A stretch of DNA of 5,649 nucleotides. Source: Myxococcales bacterium. GTDB lineage: Bacteria > Myxococcota_A > Polyangia > Fen-1088. Below, piece by piece: positions 4,671 through 5,649 of the stretch. The stretch covers positions 1,845 to 7,493 of the forward strand of contig PMZX01000021.1 of the NCBI GenBank assembly GCA_003170035.1, given 5' to 3'. The position numbers and the translations under genes are program-made. How positions within the stretch are numbered: position 1 is the first letter of the stretch; each line of letters opens with the position of its first letter. Under the pieces are notes generated by a model. It was not told the origin of the DNA, did no database searches, and saw only the letters and a program-made list of their open reading frames with translations.

Positions 4671-5477
4671 TTAGTCGCAAATCATTCCTCCCGCCCAATC
4701 CAGAGCGCAGAGAGTATTGGGGTTCGTGCAGTTCAAATCGCACAACACAATGCCATAAGGGTCTGGGCTCCAGAACGAGGGGGAAAACTTGTTGGTGTCT
4801 AGGGGTACACCGTTCAGTGGCCCCAGGTCGCACTGCTCGCCATATTGCCCGTCGATAACGCCGTCACCACAGCAGGGTATCTTTCCCGCATCAGCTCCAT
4901 CCGCAGATCCATCCGGGGGCTCAAGAATACCTCCATCTGACCATGTGCCGCGGCAGATACCCCCATACGGACTCGCAGTTGCTCTGCATGAGATGGACTG
5001 GGCACACAGCCTGTTCGTGTAGCAGAGAGTTGGGAAATAGCAGTCTTCGTCGGCCGAGGTTGTCCGTGTATCTCCAGGATTGCAGGACAGCAGATCGTTG
5101 CAATGCACGCCTTCAGGCAATGCGCACACTATGGAGCCACAGACACCCTGCAAGGTGTAGCACTCCCGTTCAGGTGGACACAATTCGGAGGAGGCTAATC
5201 CCGGTCCCGCCGTCATCTGCTGGTCGCCTGTGTTGCAAGACGTAGGGGAGAGAACATCGATACACGTACGCGTAGAACCTCCCGTGCCACCCTGGCTAGT
5301 GGTCGTAGAACCGGCCTGGCCACCTTGCCTAATAGGCGCAAGACCTCCTGTTCCACCCTGGCTACCCATGCACCCACTGAGGGCCAGGCTCAGGCACATC
5401 GATACCGGCATCACCACCTCCCGTGCTGTCCGCTTGAGGAAGCTCTCGATGCGCTGCCGGACATCCTGTTCCTTCAT
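4671..5477 (-). CDS. Cys-rich lipoprotein with Gly-rich linker and CGDG...EQCD motif (Myxococcota type)
   Basis: This 268-residue predicted secreted lipoprotein has unknown function. Residues 1-22 are a charged lead (KEQDVRQRIESFLKRTARE), followed by a hydrophobic segment and the lipobox LSGC (33-36), so C36 would be acylated. A Gly/Ser/Thr-rich linker spans about 40-70, with QGGTGGS/L repeats. The rest is Cys-rich: 20 cysteines after the linker, presumably in disulfides. Two related Cys units (about 72-118 and 126-164) are visible. Residues 203-218 (CGDGVIDGQYGEQCDL) resemble the CGDGxxDxxEECD motif common in myxobacterial surface proteins. The start at 5477 lacks a Shine-Dalgarno, whereas the in-frame ATG at 5411 has a strong one but would give a signal peptide without basic residues. 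It appears unrelated to hydrogenase function. Its base composition looks less GC-rich than the cluster. Confidence 0.85.
   Translation of the reverse strand: MKEQDVRQRIESFLKRTAREVVMPVSMCLSLALSGCMGSQGGTGGLAPIRQGGQAGSTTTSQGGTGGSTRTCIDVLSPTSCNTGDQQMTAGPGLASSELCPPERECYTLQGVCGSIVCALPEGVHCNDLLSCNPGDTRTTSADEDCYFPTLCYTNRLCAQSISCRATASPYGGICRGTWSDGGILEPPDGSADGADAGKIPCCGDGVIDGQYGEQCDLGPLNGVPLDTNKFSPSFWSPDPYGIVLCDLNCTNPNTLCALDWAGGMICD
5278..5364 (-). repeat. Imperfect direct repeat coding for the SQGGTGG linker
   Basis: Two 21-base copies, at 5278-5298 and 5344-5364, differ at two positions. They encode SQGGTGGS and SQGGTGGL in the lipoprotein linker. A shorter related GGQAGS unit lies between them. This is probably low-complexity linker expansion within the gene and not a mobile or regulatory element. 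Confidence 0.6.
5417..5422 (-). promoter_or_regulatory. Strong Shine-Dalgarno-like site before internal ATG of the lipoprotein gene
   Basis: GGGAGG followed by TGGTG lies directly before the in-frame ATG at 5411, a good match to the anti-Shine-Dalgarno with a 5-base spacer. It argues for a start at residue 23 of the longer frame. The shorter product still has the lipobox, but the residues before it (MPVSMCLSLA) carry no positive charge, so the start remains undecided. Confidence 0.4.
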
Positions 5478-5649
5478 GACCCAGGAACCATGGTACCGCT
5501 ACGCGGGCGCACAGGGTGCAAGAAGAATCGAGGGGGACTGCTGCGCATCTGGGAAGCTTCATGACCCCACGCATGACCGCACCGTCGCCTGTTGGGACGT
5601 TGGCTTACCCTACAACGGGTGCTGCTATTGACGTCTTCGCCATTTTCCC
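5478..5649. other. Region upstream of the lipoprotein gene
   Basis: These 172 bases hold no credible gene. A CGTTG/CAACG inverted repeat with a 10-base loop lies at 5598-5617. I see no convincing -35/-10 pair on the minus strand. The window edge is slightly AT-richer. Confidence 0.4.

Noticed and set aside
5362..5574. Minus-strand 70-codon frame overlapping the start of the lipoprotein gene
   Set aside because: It overlaps the lipoprotein gene in another frame and has no ribosome site or recognisable features.
1..5649. CRISPR arrays, tRNA or rRNA genes, insertion sequences
   Set aside because: No regularly spaced repeats, cloverleaf-like sequence, rRNA motifs, terminal inverted repeats or transposase-like proteins were seen. 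The only repeats are the linker codons in the lipoprotein gene.

Overview
The window carries a compact minus-strand gene cluster for NAD-linked [FeFe]-hydrogenase-type chemistry. A cysteine-rich lipoprotein gene lies upstream of it on the same strand. The DNA is GC-rich. The lipoprotein has a Gly/Ser/Thr linker after its lipobox and a CGDGxxD...EQCD motif, a combination typical of Myxococcota (Polyangia-like deltaproteobacteria). I therefore infer an anaerobic or facultatively anaerobic myxobacterial relative, probably uncultured. The taxonomic call is inference.

Layout in transcription order (right to left): (1) a secreted Cys-rich lipoprotein, 5477-4671; (2) a 144-base gap with a possible extended -10 promoter and a small dyad; (3) an unrecognised 182-residue CxxC protein, 4526-3978; (4) a stand-alone DRTGG-domain protein, 3958-3629; (5) a second, paralogous DRTGG-domain protein, 3616-3263; (6) a GHKL ATPase of the RsbW/SpoIIAB type, 3259-2810; (7) a 562-residue protein combining a 2x[4Fe-4S] ferredoxin domain, an [FeFe]-hydrogenase-like H-cluster domain with altered active-site residues, a four-Cys Fe-S domain and C-terminal zinc-ribbon-like Cys pairs, 2798-1110; (8) a NuoE-family [2Fe-2S] subunit, 1057-569; (9) the start of a NuoF-family NADH/FMN subunit, running off the window at base 1. 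Genes 3 to 9 are separated by 52 bases or less, or overlap, and four of them start with GTG, so they look like one operon.

How they may work together: NuoE and NuoF are the NAD(H)-oxidising/reducing module of electron-bifurcating hydrogenases (HydABC/HndABCD) and of NAD-linked formate dehydrogenases. The catalytic subunit is not in the window and would be expected just beyond base 1. The upstream DRTGG pair, GHKL ATPase and hydrogenase-like protein resemble accessory modules that sit next to such hydrogenases in anaerobes. The hydrogenase-like protein keeps the four cysteines expected to hold the H-cluster cubane but lacks the proton-relay cysteine and neighbouring residues. I infer a sensor or electron-transfer role rather than bulk H2 turnover. 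The least explained parts are the leading 182-residue protein and the zinc-ribbon tail of the hydrogenase-like protein.
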